Positions 35,040-43,760 are shown, numbered from the stretch's first letter. The stretch is DNA of 64,000 nt from Candidatus Eremiobacterota bacterium (GCA_031082125.1 JAVHLM010000017.1:1-64000); one strand, 5' to 3'. Notes: generated by a model from the sequence alone, not told the origin. Translations and numbers: made by a program.

Positions 35040-35705
35040 TCAGTCGCCCAGGCTGCTCATCAGAGTCCTTATGGGGATGAGGTTGTAAGGGGTCTTGTCA
35101 AGCTCGGGGATCTTTTTTGAAAGGGTGGCAATGACGCCGATCCCGTTGACTCTCCCGCCGGCCTTGTAGATCTCGTCGATAATGATGCGGAGCGTGTAGC
35201 CCGAACCGATAAACTCATCGAGTATATAGACATTTTTCCCGGCAATCTCAATATTGGGCGGGAGGACCACACGGGAAACCTCCTCGCTTCCATCGGCATG
35301 GCAGACCTTTTCCCTTCTCACCTCTGCCGAGGGGAGTTCCCTCAGTATTCCCACATAACGGCTGATAAGCTCTCCCGCGTGATCGACGAGGAGCACCACG
35401 TCAGTATTGGGCCAGGGCATCATGGCAAGAGATGCGCATATACCGGCGTACTCATGAGATTTCTGCCTGAAGTCATCGCGCTCATGCGGGGAAATATGAG
35501 CAAAGCTCTTGATGTCAATCTTGGGGTGAAGGAGTACGGTGGCGGAATACCCGTTGAACTTAGAGATGTCCTCGAGTTCAGTGGGATGGACCGTCACCAG
35601 GGAGAGGCGCACGTCAAAGGTGCTGGCATCCCTCGTGAACACCATGCCCCCCTCGACGACACCGGGCTCATACTGGGAGATTTCGGGAATATAGATTGAT
35701 TCCAT
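35040..35705 (-). CDS. phosphoribosyltransferase-fold protein
   Basis: A 221-residue protein. The segment NVYILDEFIGSGYTLRIII reads as the type I PRTase PRPP loop (hydrophobic strand, acidic pair replaced by DE, then GSGYT), followed by AGGRVNGIGVIATLSKK as in that fold. The N-terminal half (VRLSLVTVHPTEL, MPWPNTDVVLLVDHAG) would be the hood. The usual second Asp of the PRPP loop is Glu, so the enzyme may be altered. GGAAGG precedes the ATG. The base substrate cannot be named. Confidence 0.6.
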   Translation of the reverse strand: MESIYIPEISQYEPGVVEGGMVFTRDASTFDVRLSLVTVHPTELEDISKFNGYSATVLLHPKIDIKSFAHISPHERDDFRQKSHEYAGICASLAMMPWPNTDVVLLVDHAGELISRYVGILRELPSAEVRREKVCHADGSEEVSRVVLPPNIEIAGKNVYILDEFIGSGYTLRIIIDEIYKAGGRVNGIGVIATLSKKIPELDKTPYNLIPIRTLMSSLGD

Positions 35706-35740
35706 GGGGTGCCTTCCTTTCTCTCTGGGACCCTGGGGGC

Positions 35741-36202
35741 TCAGATGACCATGGTGCTGTAGTCATCCTTTTCCTTTGCCTTGTCTATCACTTTGATCAT
35801 GAGATCGTACTCGGGGAAAAAGAGGTTGTCTATCGTGCCGAAATTCCTGCCGTCGCTTATGATGGCAGTCCGGTAAAGGGAGCGCTCTCCTCCCGATATC
35901 TTGAAGGTGAGATCCCTCCAGAGTACGGAGAATTCCTTGTTCCCGTGCTTATACTCGATATTCTTAGGAGTAAAGACCACTACTTTCTTCATATTCAGAA
36001 AAAGGGCCGAGAGAGAGCCTATGAGGAGGAGCGCACCCGCACCGGCCAGGGCGAAAAGCAAAGGAGTCTTGAAGGGGTCAATCCTGGGAAGCTTGTGATA
36101 GACCTTGAGGCCATAGAGCAGGCCCAGGGTATAGAGGACGTAAAGGATGACCATAAAGACGATATATCTTTTCGGGCTTGCGAAAAATTTCTTTTCCTTC
36201 AA
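35741..36202 (-). CDS. two-helix membrane protein with PH-like domain
   Basis: A 153-residue protein with a TTG start (AAGGGGGG upstream). It has two hydrophobic helices (IVFMVILYVLYTLGLLYG and LLFALAGAGALLLIGSLSAL) followed by a cytosolic strand-rich domain (KVVVFTPKNIEYKHGNKEFS, VLWRDLTFKISGG). This topology is that of small bacterial PH-domain (YcxB/bPH-like) membrane proteins. No specific function can be given. It is followed on the same strand by the PRTase-like gene at 35040, 35 bp away. Confidence 0.6.
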   Translation of the reverse strand: MKEKKFFASPKRYIVFMVILYVLYTLGLLYGLKVYHKLPRIDPFKTPLLFALAGAGALLLIGSLSALFLNMKKVVVFTPKNIEYKHGNKEFSVLWRDLTFKISGGERSLYRTAIISDGRNFGTIDNLFFPEYDLMIKVIDKAKEKDDYSTMVI

Positions 36203-36239
36203 GGCGCCCCCCTTATTTTACTATTTCCCTGTGAGTTCC

Positions 36240-36722
36240 CTAATTCCTCTCAGGCAAGACACAATCCTTCGCAGAGGGGGAAGCGGTGAGAGCCGTCACG
36301 GCGAAATCAAAGAACTCGGCCGTCTCCCTGCCTGGCTCCCCCACCCCGTTGAGGCGTCGGAGCACCTTCACCGGGAGGTTCTTGTCATCAATCTCCACGA
36401 CGCCGAGGAAGGGGAGATCCTCGTCATGAATCTCAAATTTCTCTTCGCAGACCTGTTTTTCATCGGCTTTGTCAAAATGATAGGACACCACAGAGAGATC
36501 CTGGGGAAGAATATTTTTCCGGGCTCTCTGGTCCTGAAAATAGCTCTGGAGCTTCTTCTCAAAGGCCATGGTATCAGATTTGGTGTCTTTCCCCACAAAA
36601 AGAATGGCAATATGAGCGAGCACGGGGTATTCCCTGGACGAAATGAAGCTCACCGTGAGCCCTGCAAGAACGGCAATGGCACAGATTGCCATCATGAAGC
36701 CCAGGAGCTTTTTATTTTCCAT
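36240..36722 (-). CDS. membrane-anchored protein, possible thioredoxin-like fold
   Basis: A 160-residue protein starting MENKKLLGFMMAICAIAVLA, with GGAGGTG about 9 nt upstream. Residues 7-28 form one membrane anchor. The exported part (IAILFVGKDTKSDTMAFEKK, NILPQDLSVVSYHFDK, LPFLGVVEIDDKNLPVKV) alternates strands and helices in a thioredoxin-like order, but there is no CxxC. No family is firmly recognised. It is divergent from the Spy/CpxP-like gene across 138 bp, which contain an 11-bp hairpin near 36792-36820. Confidence 0.5.
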   Translation of the reverse strand: MENKKLLGFMMAICAIAVLAGLTVSFISSREYPVLAHIAILFVGKDTKSDTMAFEKKLQSYFQDQRARKNILPQDLSVVSYHFDKADEKQVCEEKFEIHDEDLPFLGVVEIDDKNLPVKVLRRLNGVGEPGRETAEFFDFAVTALTASPSAKDCVLPERN

Positions 36723-36860
36723 GGAGAAAGCACCTCCACCTTTACATTCAAGGAGAGAGGCACCTCCTCCTCCAGGCGGAAATTTCCTTGGGGGGGTGAG
36801 AAACTTTTTTCTCTCCCCATGGTCAAACTTCACAGCATCACCAGAAAGGAGCATAAGATT

Positions 36861-37418
36861 ATGAAAAAGATTGCGGTGTTTCTGCTGATAGCCTTACTCT
36901 CGATCCAGGCGCCCTCATGGGCCGCCGAGGGAAAAGGCGAAGGAAGGCGGGACGGGGGCGGCCATTTCCCCAAGAAAACCCTGATGAAGTACTACATGAA
37001 GGTCCAGGAAGCCCTGAAGCTCACGGACAAGCAGATCGAGTCGCTCCGAGCCCTCTGCTTCACCAGCCAGAAGGAAGCGGTAAAGGAGCGGGCTGCTATC
37101 CAGATTGCCCACATTGAGTTCCGCGAACTGCGGTCCGGTGATTCTCTCGACATGAAGAAAGCCGAGGCCAAGATAAGGGAAATTGCCAGTCTCGAAGCTG
37201 CCATGAAGATACAGCGCCTCAAGAATATCGAGGCGGGGAAGGCCATGCTCACCGAGGAGCAGAGAAACACTCTCAAGAAGATGAAAACAAACCCCGCTCT
37301 CCTCAAGACGCTCGCCATGGGCTCGGAGTCTTATGATGAATGGGCCGCATCGGAGGAGGAAATCGAGGAGATGACCTTCGTGGACCAGGTGATGGGCTTT
37401 GAGGTCCTTTCGGAATAA
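36861..37418 (+). CDS. Spy/CpxP-like (LTXXQ) periplasmic protein
   Basis: A 185-residue exported protein with signal peptide MKKIAVFLLIALLSIQAPSWA (cleavage after SWA). The mature chain is helical, with LKLTDKQIESLRAL fitting the LTxxQ motif of the Spy/CpxP chaperone/repressor family and a second MLTEEQRNTLKKM. Met- and Lys-rich helices are typical of this group. AAAGGAG precedes the ATG at 36861; the longer upstream frame is non-coding. An envelope-stress or metal-stress role is inferred from the family. A strong hairpin follows the stop. Confidence 0.75.
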   Translation: MKKIAVFLLIALLSIQAPSWAAEGKGEGRRDGGGHFPKKTLMKYYMKVQEALKLTDKQIESLRALCFTSQKEAVKERAAIQIAHIEFRELRSGDSLDMKKAEAKIREIASLEAAMKIQRLKNIEAGKAMLTEEQRNTLKKMKTNPALLKTLAMGSESYDEWAASEEEIEEMTFVDQVMGFEVLSE

Positions 37419-37427
37419 GCCTTGCTC

Positions 37428-37466
37428 CAGTAAGAGAGATGCCCTTCCCGGGCACCTCTCTTACTG
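37428..37466. terminator. long hairpin between convergent genes
   Basis: CAGTAAGAGAG...TGCCC and GGGCA...CTCTCTTACTG pair over 16 bp with one A/C mismatch and a TTCCC loop. The right arm includes the stop codon of the - strand gene (37461). The T tract on the + side (TGTTTCATT) is weak. It probably terminates the Spy-like transcript and also folds the 3' end of the convergent message. Confidence 0.55.
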
Positions 37467-38630
37467 TTTCATTACTTTCCTTACTTTCTTGATGATGGCC
37501 GTCGCCCCGAGAGACTGGAGATGGCGCTTCAGCTTCTGAGCCTCCTGGGGGGACTGGGTGGTGAGGATGGCTTTCTTGAGGGCCGACACATCGCTTATCA
37601 CCCCGCCGGAAAGCCGCCGGAGCTCCTTGACGACATCATCATTGAAGAGGCCCAGATCCTCAAGCCATACTTCAAACCGCTCGGCAGCCTGCTCCGCCTC
37701 TTTTGAAGAGGGGGCCGCCTGGGAGGCTGGGCCGGAAGGGAGCTGTTCCTGGCCGGTGGCGGTATTCACAAATTGCACGAACTGGTTGAGGGGCTCCATG
37801 GCCTTCTGGATCTTCTGCTCCTTGCCTTGAAGCAACCCCTTCACCTTCTCGTTCACCTGGTCCTTCACGGTCTGCTTTGGCTTCGGCGTGGATGGCTGCT
37901 CCACCTCGAGCGGCGTGAGAATGGGGATCTCGGCAGTCTTGAAGGCATCGATGCTGTCAAGAGAGGTCTGCCATTCAAGAGCCTGCGGCTCATTGAAGCT
38001 CCTGTCCTCCTCCGGCTTGTGTTCCTTTTCCCTGAGCCATTCCAAAGGCTTTTGAAAGAGTGGCTCAGCCTTCTTTTCCGGAGGCTTTCCCTCCGCCGGC
38101 AGAGTTTCTGTTTTTCTGGGCTCACCCTTTACCACCGCCTCAAGGCTCCCATTGGCGGTGTTGATAAGAAACCCATGGATCAGGACTTCACGGGGAATGA
38201 GCGGTGATTTTCTCAGGGCATCCACCGATTCCCTCACACGCTCGCGCTCAGACCCCGTGGCACCGGCCCAGGCCCTGAGATCGCTTGCAGGGATGGCGTC
38301 ACGTGCCACCCCCTTTTTCTTCATATTCTCCGTGAAGTCATAGGCCTGGAATTTCGCCAGGGCGCAGTCGGTGTGATTCACCACAAATATCTCCTGCACA
38401 TTAAAGGTGTAGAGCGTCACGGCAATTGACCTTATGACATCATCAGTCACGAGCACACCGGCATTCCTTATGACCGCCGCATCGCCGGGGGCGAACCCCA
38501 TGGCTTTTTCCACAAGCTCTGAAAGCCTTGAGTCCACGCAGGTAAAAAGTATCACGCCCTTCCGGGGCCCTGCAGGCGGGCCATGGAAACCTGAAAAGAT
38601 CTTGTTGAATGAGAGCACATGGTCTAGCAT
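37461..38630 (-). CDS. beta-carbonic anhydrase-like domain with long C-terminal extension
   Basis: A 389-residue protein. The ATG at 38630 is chosen for its GGGGGGT; an ATG 5 codons earlier lacks one. Residues 1-160 carry the beta-carbonic anhydrase zinc site: Cys31 in CVDSR, His86 and Cys89 in HTDC, with the conserved IRNAG. The Gly normally after HTDC is Ala. The extension (about 165-389) is Lys/Glu/Pro-rich, then has two small helical modules (AERFEVWLEDLGLFND and LKKAILTTQSPQEAQKLKRH LQSLGATAIIK, the latter like an L7/L12 C-terminal helix-strand unit). It could be a CO2/bicarbonate enzyme recruited to a complex by its tail. Activity is not proven. Confidence 0.72.
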   Translation of the reverse strand: MLDHVLSFNKIFSGFHGPPAGPRKGVILFTCVDSRLSELVEKAMGFAPGDAAVIRNAGVLVTDDVIRSIAVTLYTFNVQEIFVVNHTDCALAKFQAYDFTENMKKKGVARDAIPASDLRAWAGATGSERERVRESVDALRKSPLIPREVLIHGFLINTANGSLEAVVKGEPRKTETLPAEGKPPEKKAEPLFQKPLEWLREKEHKPEEDRSFNEPQALEWQTSLDSIDAFKTAEIPILTPLEVEQPSTPKPKQTVKDQVNEKVKGLLQGKEQKIQKAMEPLNQFVQFVNTATGQEQLPSGPASQAAPSSKEAEQAAERFEVWLEDLGLFNDDVVKELRRLSGGVISDVSALKKAILTTQSPQEAQKLKRHLQSLGATAIIKKVRKVMKQ

Positions 38631-38668
38631 GGCACTACCCCCCATGGTGATTTAATAACAGTGTTCTC

Positions 38669-40177
38669 TTATTTTTCCCTAATATCCTTCACCGCCATGC
38701 CTTTTCTATAGACCACTATGGCAGGATCTGGTCCCGTGGGGCAGCGGTGTTCGCACTGTCCGCACCCCACGCAGAGCGCGGGGTCCACGAAAGGCCGGGG
38801 CTTTCCCTCAAGCTCTTTCTGGAACACGGCGTCATAGGAGCAGTATTCATCGCAGACAAGGCACTTGGCGTCCTGGTTCCAGGCGATGCACTTGCTCCTG
38901 TCTATCCGCGCCTGCCCCAGGATCTCCCTCTTCTTGTCTTTCACGTCCACAGGGCGGAGCGCTCCTACAGGGCAGAGCGAAGTGCAGAGGTTGCAGTTCT
39001 CCTCACAGAATCCACGAAGGGGGACGAGGCGGGGCGACCACAACCCGGCAAGTCCCCCCTCAAACAAGGAGGGCTGAAGCCCGTTGGTGACGCATACCTT
39101 CAGGCATGCCCCGCAGCGGATGCACCGTGCCACGAATTCCGCCTCGGGAAGAGCGCCTGGTGGCCTTATCAATCGTGAGCTGGCCATGGCATACCCGTAC
39201 TCGGTTTTTCCCATAAGGGCAAAAGCGCAGCCCCCCGCGAGGGAGAGAAAAAAATCCCTCCTGGAAAGAGCCATGAGGGCCCCAGGTTCATGGGGCCTGT
39301 CCTTTCTCAGAATCCACTTCACAACGGGCCCGAAGAGGGGCTGAGGCTTTCCCATCCTGAACGAGATGGCCTTTGAGGGGCAGAGGGCCTCACAGTCCAT
39401 GCATTCTATGCATTCCGAAGGCATAATGTCCCTGTTTGCGGGAAATATGGCACCGGTGCGGCACTTCCTGGCGCAAAGACCGCAGTCGGTGCAGGAATCG
39501 CTCACGTGCTTCCTGAGAAGGGCGACTCTTGAAAAAACCCCCAGGAGGGCGCCCATGGGGCAGAGCACACGGCACCACTTCCGCCTGGTGAATGCCTCAA
39601 GGGCCATGATGGCGACAAAAATGAGAAAAAAGAGAAAAGTCCCCTCGAAAAACACCTTGGGCGCCGGCGAGAGCAGCGACTGGGAAATCCAGGGGAGCTT
39701 CTGGGAAAGGGGTGCCACAAGGGAAAAAAGCACCGGGAAGAGGCAGAAGGTCAGGGTGCGGAAGACTATGGAAAAGGGCTCAAAGAAATAGACCGGCGAA
39801 AGCCCGAGAAGGACTGCTGCCGTAAGGGCTGCCAGAAGGTAATACTTGACATGCTGCCCCCTTGTATGGCTTTCACCCCGGCCATTGTCAATGCGGCGGA
39901 AGAGAAGGCGGTGGGTTCCGTCAAGGAGAGTGCCCATGGGACAGATCCATCCGCAGAAGAACCTGCCGAGAATGAGTGTCAGGGCCAGCACAAGGAGGCC
40001 CGGATAGACAGAATGGGCAGTGGGCTTCTGGATGAAAGTGACAAAAGCCGCAAGAGGAGAAATATGGAAGAAAAGCTCGGCGGAAACGGCATTTTTCACC
40101 GGGTATGTCGTGGCAAAGAAAAGATAAAGAAAAAGGACAAGAAAGAATGCCTGGAAAAGCCGCCGCAGGAGCACCAT
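38669..40177 (-). CDS. NapH/NapG-like membrane ferredoxin with internal Tat-type signal
   Basis: A 502-residue fusion. The first half is NapH/CcoG-like: several membrane helices, the CGWICPMGTLLD motif and a second CRVLCPMGALLG, then two 4Fe-4S motifs (CTDCGLCARKC and CIECMDCEALC). The second half begins with LSRRDFFLSLAGGCAFAL, a twin-arginine-type signal, followed by further ferredoxin motifs (CIRCGACLKVC, CNLCTSLC, CLVCDEYC, CVGCGQCEHRC) as in NapG. It would pass electrons from the quinone pool to an exported partner. The partner may be the Tat-exported DUF362 protein encoded 4 bp upstream on the same strand. Confidence 0.85.
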   Translation of the reverse strand: MVLLRRLFQAFFLVLFLYLFFATTYPVKNAVSAELFFHISPLAAFVTFIQKPTAHSVYPGLLVLALTLILGRFFCGWICPMGTLLDGTHRLLFRRIDNGRGESHTRGQHVKYYLLAALTAAVLLGLSPVYFFEPFSIVFRTLTFCLFPVLFSLVAPLSQKLPWISQSLLSPAPKVFFEGTFLFFLIFVAIMALEAFTRRKWCRVLCPMGALLGVFSRVALLRKHVSDSCTDCGLCARKCRTGAIFPANRDIMPSECIECMDCEALCPSKAISFRMGKPQPLFGPVVKWILRKDRPHEPGALMALSRRDFFLSLAGGCAFALMGKTEYGYAMASSRLIRPPGALPEAEFVARCIRCGACLKVCVTNGLQPSLFEGGLAGLWSPRLVPLRGFCEENCNLCTSLCPVGALRPVDVKDKKREILGQARIDRSKCIAWNQDAKCLVCDEYCSYDAVFQKELEGKPRPFVDPALCVGCGQCEHRCPTGPDPAIVVYRKGMAVKDIREK

Positions 40178-40181
40178 GAAA

Positions 40182-41096
40182 TTACACTTTCTGGATCACC
40201 ATCTTGCCTTGATCTGCCTGCCCGAGGCCCATCTTGCCGGCAAGCTGAATATGACGGATATCGCTGCCCTTCTTTCCGAAGAGCGAGACTGCGTATGAGT
40301 CACAGGCAACAAAATCAGTGCCGGCAATGAGGGTCTTCGGCTCCTTAACCTCCCCGGGGCCCTTGGGGCCGTGGGTCAGAAGAATTCTCGTGGCATCAAC
40401 AATGGTGAGGTGAGGCTTCACGATGGTCATGAAGTCGGCGATGCACTGATCCAGGTCGTTCCCGTGCCAGTAGCCCCTGTCCCATATAAGGCCCATCATG
40501 TTCTTCATGCCCAGCGTGACCTTTGTCGCGCTGTGGTCCTTGGCAATGGGCATGTTGATAAAGCAGTCCGCCTCGCGGATATATTTCACAATACTGACTT
40601 GCTTGAGGCTTTTCCCCCGGGGAACGCTCTCGGGAGTATAGAAGTTCTCCGTGACGGCGGCGAAAATCTTTCCTCCCTCGCGCTCCACGGCATCCTTGAT
40701 GCCGCTTTTCTGGAAGGTATAGACATAGCTGTCGCAAGGGTTCTCGTACACACAGACCTCCTTGGCTCCGGCCTTGTAACAGAGCTTCACCAGGTGGCCC
40801 ACGAGATCGGGGTTGGTGTTGCCGGCCTGCCGGGGCTCACGGGCCCACCCGATATTGGGCTTGAGGAGCACCTTGCTTCCTTTCCTCACAAACCTCTCGA
40901 TCCCGCCGAAGGGCTTCAGCGCATTGATGAGCCTCCCGTAAAGGTTACCGTCCTTGGCCACCACTATCTTCGAAGCGGCAGGCTGAGCCTGGGAGATGCC
41001 CCCTGGAAGAGCCGAGAGCACGGCCGTTCCGGCAGCGGCAAGGCCCAGTCGGGCAAGTTTCTCAAGAGCTTCTCTTCTGGTGAGTTCGTTTTTCAT
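40182..41096 (-). CDS. Tat-exported DUF362 protein
   Basis: A 304-residue protein with a twin-arginine signal (TRREALEKLARLGLAAAG) cleaved near SQAQP. The core shows the DUF362 signature LLKPNIGWAREPRQAGNTNP, ENPCDSYVY, INMPIAKDHSATKVTLGMKN and GTDFVACDSYAV. The family is often found beside multi-cluster ferredoxins and is thought to act in redox chemistry; its reaction is unknown. GGAGGAG precedes the ATG. It is the first gene of a two-gene unit with the NapH/NapG-like protein, 4 bp apart. Confidence 0.85.
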   Translation of the reverse strand: MKNELTRREALEKLARLGLAAAGTAVLSALPGGISQAQPAASKIVVAKDGNLYGRLINALKPFGGIERFVRKGSKVLLKPNIGWAREPRQAGNTNPDLVGHLVKLCYKAGAKEVCVYENPCDSYVYTFQKSGIKDAVEREGGKIFAAVTENFYTPESVPRGKSLKQVSIVKYIREADCFINMPIAKDHSATKVTLGMKNMMGLIWDRGYWHGNDLDQCIADFMTIVKPHLTIVDATRILLTHGPKGPGEVKEPKTLIAGTDFVACDSYAVSLFGKKGSDIRHIQLAGKMGLGQADQGKMVIQKV

Positions 41097-41327
41097 GGAG
41101 CTCCTCCTTGATTTCTCTGCAGGATGGCAGGGCCTGGTATTCCGTGACTATAAAATTCACTCAGAAGAAGGAGCCTTCCTTCTTTCCTCAAAGAGTGCCG
41201 CCCCATGCCCCAGGGAGGGCAAAAGGAATCCCCGGCCCTTCCGGAGAATCCTGTGAGGGGTGGCAGAGTCCCGGGAGCCTGCCGGAGCGCCCCGCACCCA
41301 CCAAATCGTACCGGAAAAGAGGTCCCG

Positions 41328-41906
41328 ATGGAAAGCGAACTCTCACTAGCGCTTGAGGAAAGCATCAAGGCAAAGGAGCACCTCAGGGAAATGATCCCCT
41401 CCCTGGCGCATGCGGCGGGGATGATGGTAGAGGCCTTCCGAAGGGGGAACAAGATCCTGGTGTGCGGAAACGGCGGCAGCGCCGCCGATGCCCAGCACCT
41501 TGCCGCCGAGCTTGTGGGGCGCTTCGAAATGGAGCGAAGCCCCCTGCCCTGTCTGGCCCTCACGACCAATACGTCCAACCTCACCGCCATTGCCAATGAC
41601 TACCAGTTTTCCAGGATCTTCGAAAAACAGGTCGAGGCTTTTGCCGCACCCGGCGATATCGTCATAGGGATAAGCACCTCCGGCACCTCGGAGAACATCG
41701 TGAGAGCCCTTCAGGCAGGAAAGGAAAAAGGAGCCCTGGCCATAGGCTTCACGGGAAAATCTGGAAGAACCATCAAGAAAATTGCCCATCTGTGCCTTAC
41801 GGCGCCCTCGGAAAGGACATGCAGGATACAGGAATGCCATGTGACCATGATCCATCTCCTCTGCGAGCAGGTAGAAAAAGCCATGGCTTCTTCGGCAGCA
41901 CACTGA
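41328..41906 (+). CDS. gmhA: phosphoheptose isomerase-like SIS protein
   Basis: A 192-residue SIS-domain isomerase. GNGGSAADAQHLAAELVGRF is the GmhA/DiaA signature, with GISTSGTSENIVRAL binding the phosphate. It is the size of GmhA, which makes D-glycero-D-manno-heptose 7-phosphate from sedoheptulose 7-phosphate. DiaA is the alternative, but the adjoining glycosyltransferase favours sugar synthesis. The ATG at 41328 has AGAGG 7 nt upstream; the longer frame from 41205 is Pro-rich and non-coding. No GmhB, HldE or other heptose genes are in the window. Confidence 0.85.
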   Translation: MESELSLALEESIKAKEHLREMIPSLAHAAGMMVEAFRRGNKILVCGNGGSAADAQHLAAELVGRFEMERSPLPCLALTTNTSNLTAIANDYQFSRIFEKQVEAFAAPGDIVIGISTSGTSENIVRALQAGKEKGALAIGFTGKSGRTIKKIAHLCLTAPSERTCRIQECHVTMIHLLCEQVEKAMASSAAH

Positions 41907-41930
41907 GTGTCATCAGCAAAGGACGGTTCC

Positions 41931-43109
41931 ATGAGAGTAGGAGTATTCACCAATGCCTACAAGCCCATCATCAGCGGTGTGGTGAACTGCATTGACCTCA
42001 TCAGGCAGTCTCTGATAAAAAAAGGCCATGAGGTCATCATCTTTGCACCGCGCTTCCCGGGGTACCAGGAGGAGGACAGCCCCGTCTACCGCTACCGCTC
42101 CCTCAATCTCACGAAAAAAATGAAATTCCCCGTCCCTATCCCCTTCTCCCGCCGCATCAGCGCCCTTATCCCCACTTTTGGCCTTGATATCATCCACTCC
42201 CACCACCCTTTCGTCATGGGCGATGAAGGGGCCCGCTGGGCGGCCCGCCTTGGGGTGCCCCTGGTGTTCACCTTCCATACCCAGTACGAGCAGTATGCCC
42301 ACTATATTCCCCTTCCCGCGGCCCTCGTGAGAGCTGTCTCAAGAATGCGCGTAAAAGCCTATGCAAAGAAGTGCTCTGTCATCATCACGCCGGGGACCTC
42401 CATCGTGGAGCTCCTCCATGAATACGGCATCAGGGACAATGTCATCTACATGCCCAACGCCATAGATCTCTCCTCCTTTGAAAATCCTGACGGGAGCCGG
42501 GTGCGGGCGCGCCACCAGATAGGCGAAAAGGAGCGCCTCCTGGTGTACGTAGGGCGCATGGCCCTCGAGAAAAACCTGCCCTTCATGCTTGACGCTTTCA
42601 AGCTCATCGCGGGAACCATCCAGGTGAGGCTCATGATTATCGGCGAAGGGCCGGAGCTTGAAAGCCTGAGACGCTATGCGGCGGCGCTTAACCTCGGGGA
42701 TAAGGTCATATTTCCCGGGAGAGTCGAGTACCGGGAGATTCCCGCCTATTACGGCGCCGCCGATCTTTTCGTGATGACCTCCACCACTGAGGTGAAGCCC
42801 CTCGCCCTCATTGAGGCCATGGCTTCAGGCCTTCCCGTCGTTGCCGTATCGGCCCATGGCTCCTCGGACACAATACAGGACGGAAAAAACGGCCTTCTCA
42901 CCGCTGAAGACCGCGGTGTCTTCGCAGAGGCCGTGGAGACGCTCCTTCGTGACGGCAAAAGGCTGGCTATGATGAAAAAAGAGAGCATTGAGACGGCAAA
43001 GGGCTACTCCATTGACCAGGTCACCGATCGCCTCCTTGGGCTCTATACCGACGCAATAGAACGGGAAAAAAACCGGCGCGGTGATTCTCCCCTAAGCACC
43101 TGCAGGTAA
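41931..43109 (+). CDS. GT4 glycosyltransferase (glycolipid-type)
   Basis: A 392-residue GT-B glycosyltransferase starting MRVGVFTNAYKPIISGVVNC. It has the DIIHSHHPFVMGDEG and FTFHTQYEQYAHY segments of the subgroup that glycosylates diacylglycerol or phosphatidylinositol lipids. The donor domain includes VYVGRMALEKNLPFMLDAF, IIGEGPELESL, the EVKPLALIEAMASGLPVVAV signature and DTIQDGKNGLL. The ATG at 41931 (AAAGGACGG upstream) is preferred over a GTG at 41907. It is 24 bp after gmhA and probably cotranscribed. The lipid substrate is an inference from subgroup resemblance. Confidence 0.85.
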   Translation: MRVGVFTNAYKPIISGVVNCIDLIRQSLIKKGHEVIIFAPRFPGYQEEDSPVYRYRSLNLTKKMKFPVPIPFSRRISALIPTFGLDIIHSHHPFVMGDEGARWAARLGVPLVFTFHTQYEQYAHYIPLPAALVRAVSRMRVKAYAKKCSVIITPGTSIVELLHEYGIRDNVIYMPNAIDLSSFENPDGSRVRARHQIGEKERLLVYVGRMALEKNLPFMLDAFKLIAGTIQVRLMIIGEGPELESLRRYAAALNLGDKVIFPGRVEYREIPAYYGAADLFVMTSTTEVKPLALIEAMASGLPVVAVSAHGSSDTIQDGKNGLLTAEDRGVFAEAVETLLRDGKRLAMMKKESIETAKGYSIDQVTDRLLGLYTDAIEREKNRRGDSPLSTCR

Positions 43110-43241
43110 AACTCCTACGCCCTCGAACTATATTCCCGGTAAATATTGAGCCATCTTTCTTCTTCTGAGTTCCCGGCCCTCGGGATTCCCCTGAAAAGAC
43201 TCAATAGTTGCCCAAGCTCACATTAAAAAGGAGGAATGGAT

Positions 43242-43712
43242 ATGAAAAAGACTGGTATCTTTATGGCCATCGCGGCTTTCCTGGCCATGGTCTGCCTGGG
43301 CGTGGCATGGGCAGACTGGCCCGATTACTGCATGGGAAGGCCACAGTTCACCCCGGGGAAGAGCTACGGCTATTTCATATGGAAAGTTGACTGCTGGCAC
43401 CTCAGGACAAGCACCAAAGAGGAGAGAAAGGTATTTGAAGGCACCATCTCGTCAGACCAGGACATCACCATTGTCCACCGTGACAATATGGAGCCCGACA
43501 ATGGAGATTTCGTGACCCGCGTAAGCAACAACCAGATCATGTTCCGCCTCACCACAGAAGGTGATGAGGACGGCTTCGGCTTCAACACCAACGGGAAATA
43601 CCTCATCTTCGATCTCAAGAGAGACGGCGTGCATGTCTGGACCGAGCACATCACTGTCGGTGATGATAACTGGCATCCCTCCTCCAATCCTTTCGTAACG
43701 ACCCAGCAATAG
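43242..43712 (+). CDS. small secreted protein, unknown
   Basis: A 156-residue protein with signal peptide MKKTGIFMAIAAFLAMVCLG ending near AWADW. The ATG at 43242 is chosen because AAGGAGG lies 8 nt upstream, too close to the ATG at 43236. The mature part has two cysteines (DYCMGRP and KVDCWHL) that may pair, and a strand-rich body (KVFEGTISSDQDITIVHRDN, NNQIMFRLTTEGDEDGFG). No family recognised. It is monocistronic, ending at a strong terminator. Confidence 0.7.
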   Translation: MKKTGIFMAIAAFLAMVCLGVAWADWPDYCMGRPQFTPGKSYGYFIWKVDCWHLRTSTKEERKVFEGTISSDQDITIVHRDNMEPDNGDFVTRVSNNQIMFRLTTEGDEDGFGFNTNGKYLIFDLKRDGVHVWTEHITVGDDNWHPSSNPFVTTQQ

Positions 43713-43721
43713 CGCACTAAG

Positions 43722-43760
43722 AAAAAGACCGGGGTGAGCTTTCACCCCGGTCTTTTTTTT
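43722..43760. terminator. bidirectional intrinsic terminator
   Basis: AAAAAGACCGGGGTGA (43722-43737) and its exact complement (43742-43757) enclose a GCTT loop and continue into a run of Ts. It ends the secreted-protein transcript on the + strand and, by symmetry (A tract on the left), the gene at 43785 on the - strand. Confidence 0.92.

Noticed and set aside
36792-36820. Hairpin GGGGTGAGAAA/TTTCTCTCCCC as a terminator
   Set aside because: It lies in the divergent region before a gene rather than after one, and lacks a T tract; perhaps a leader structure, not called.
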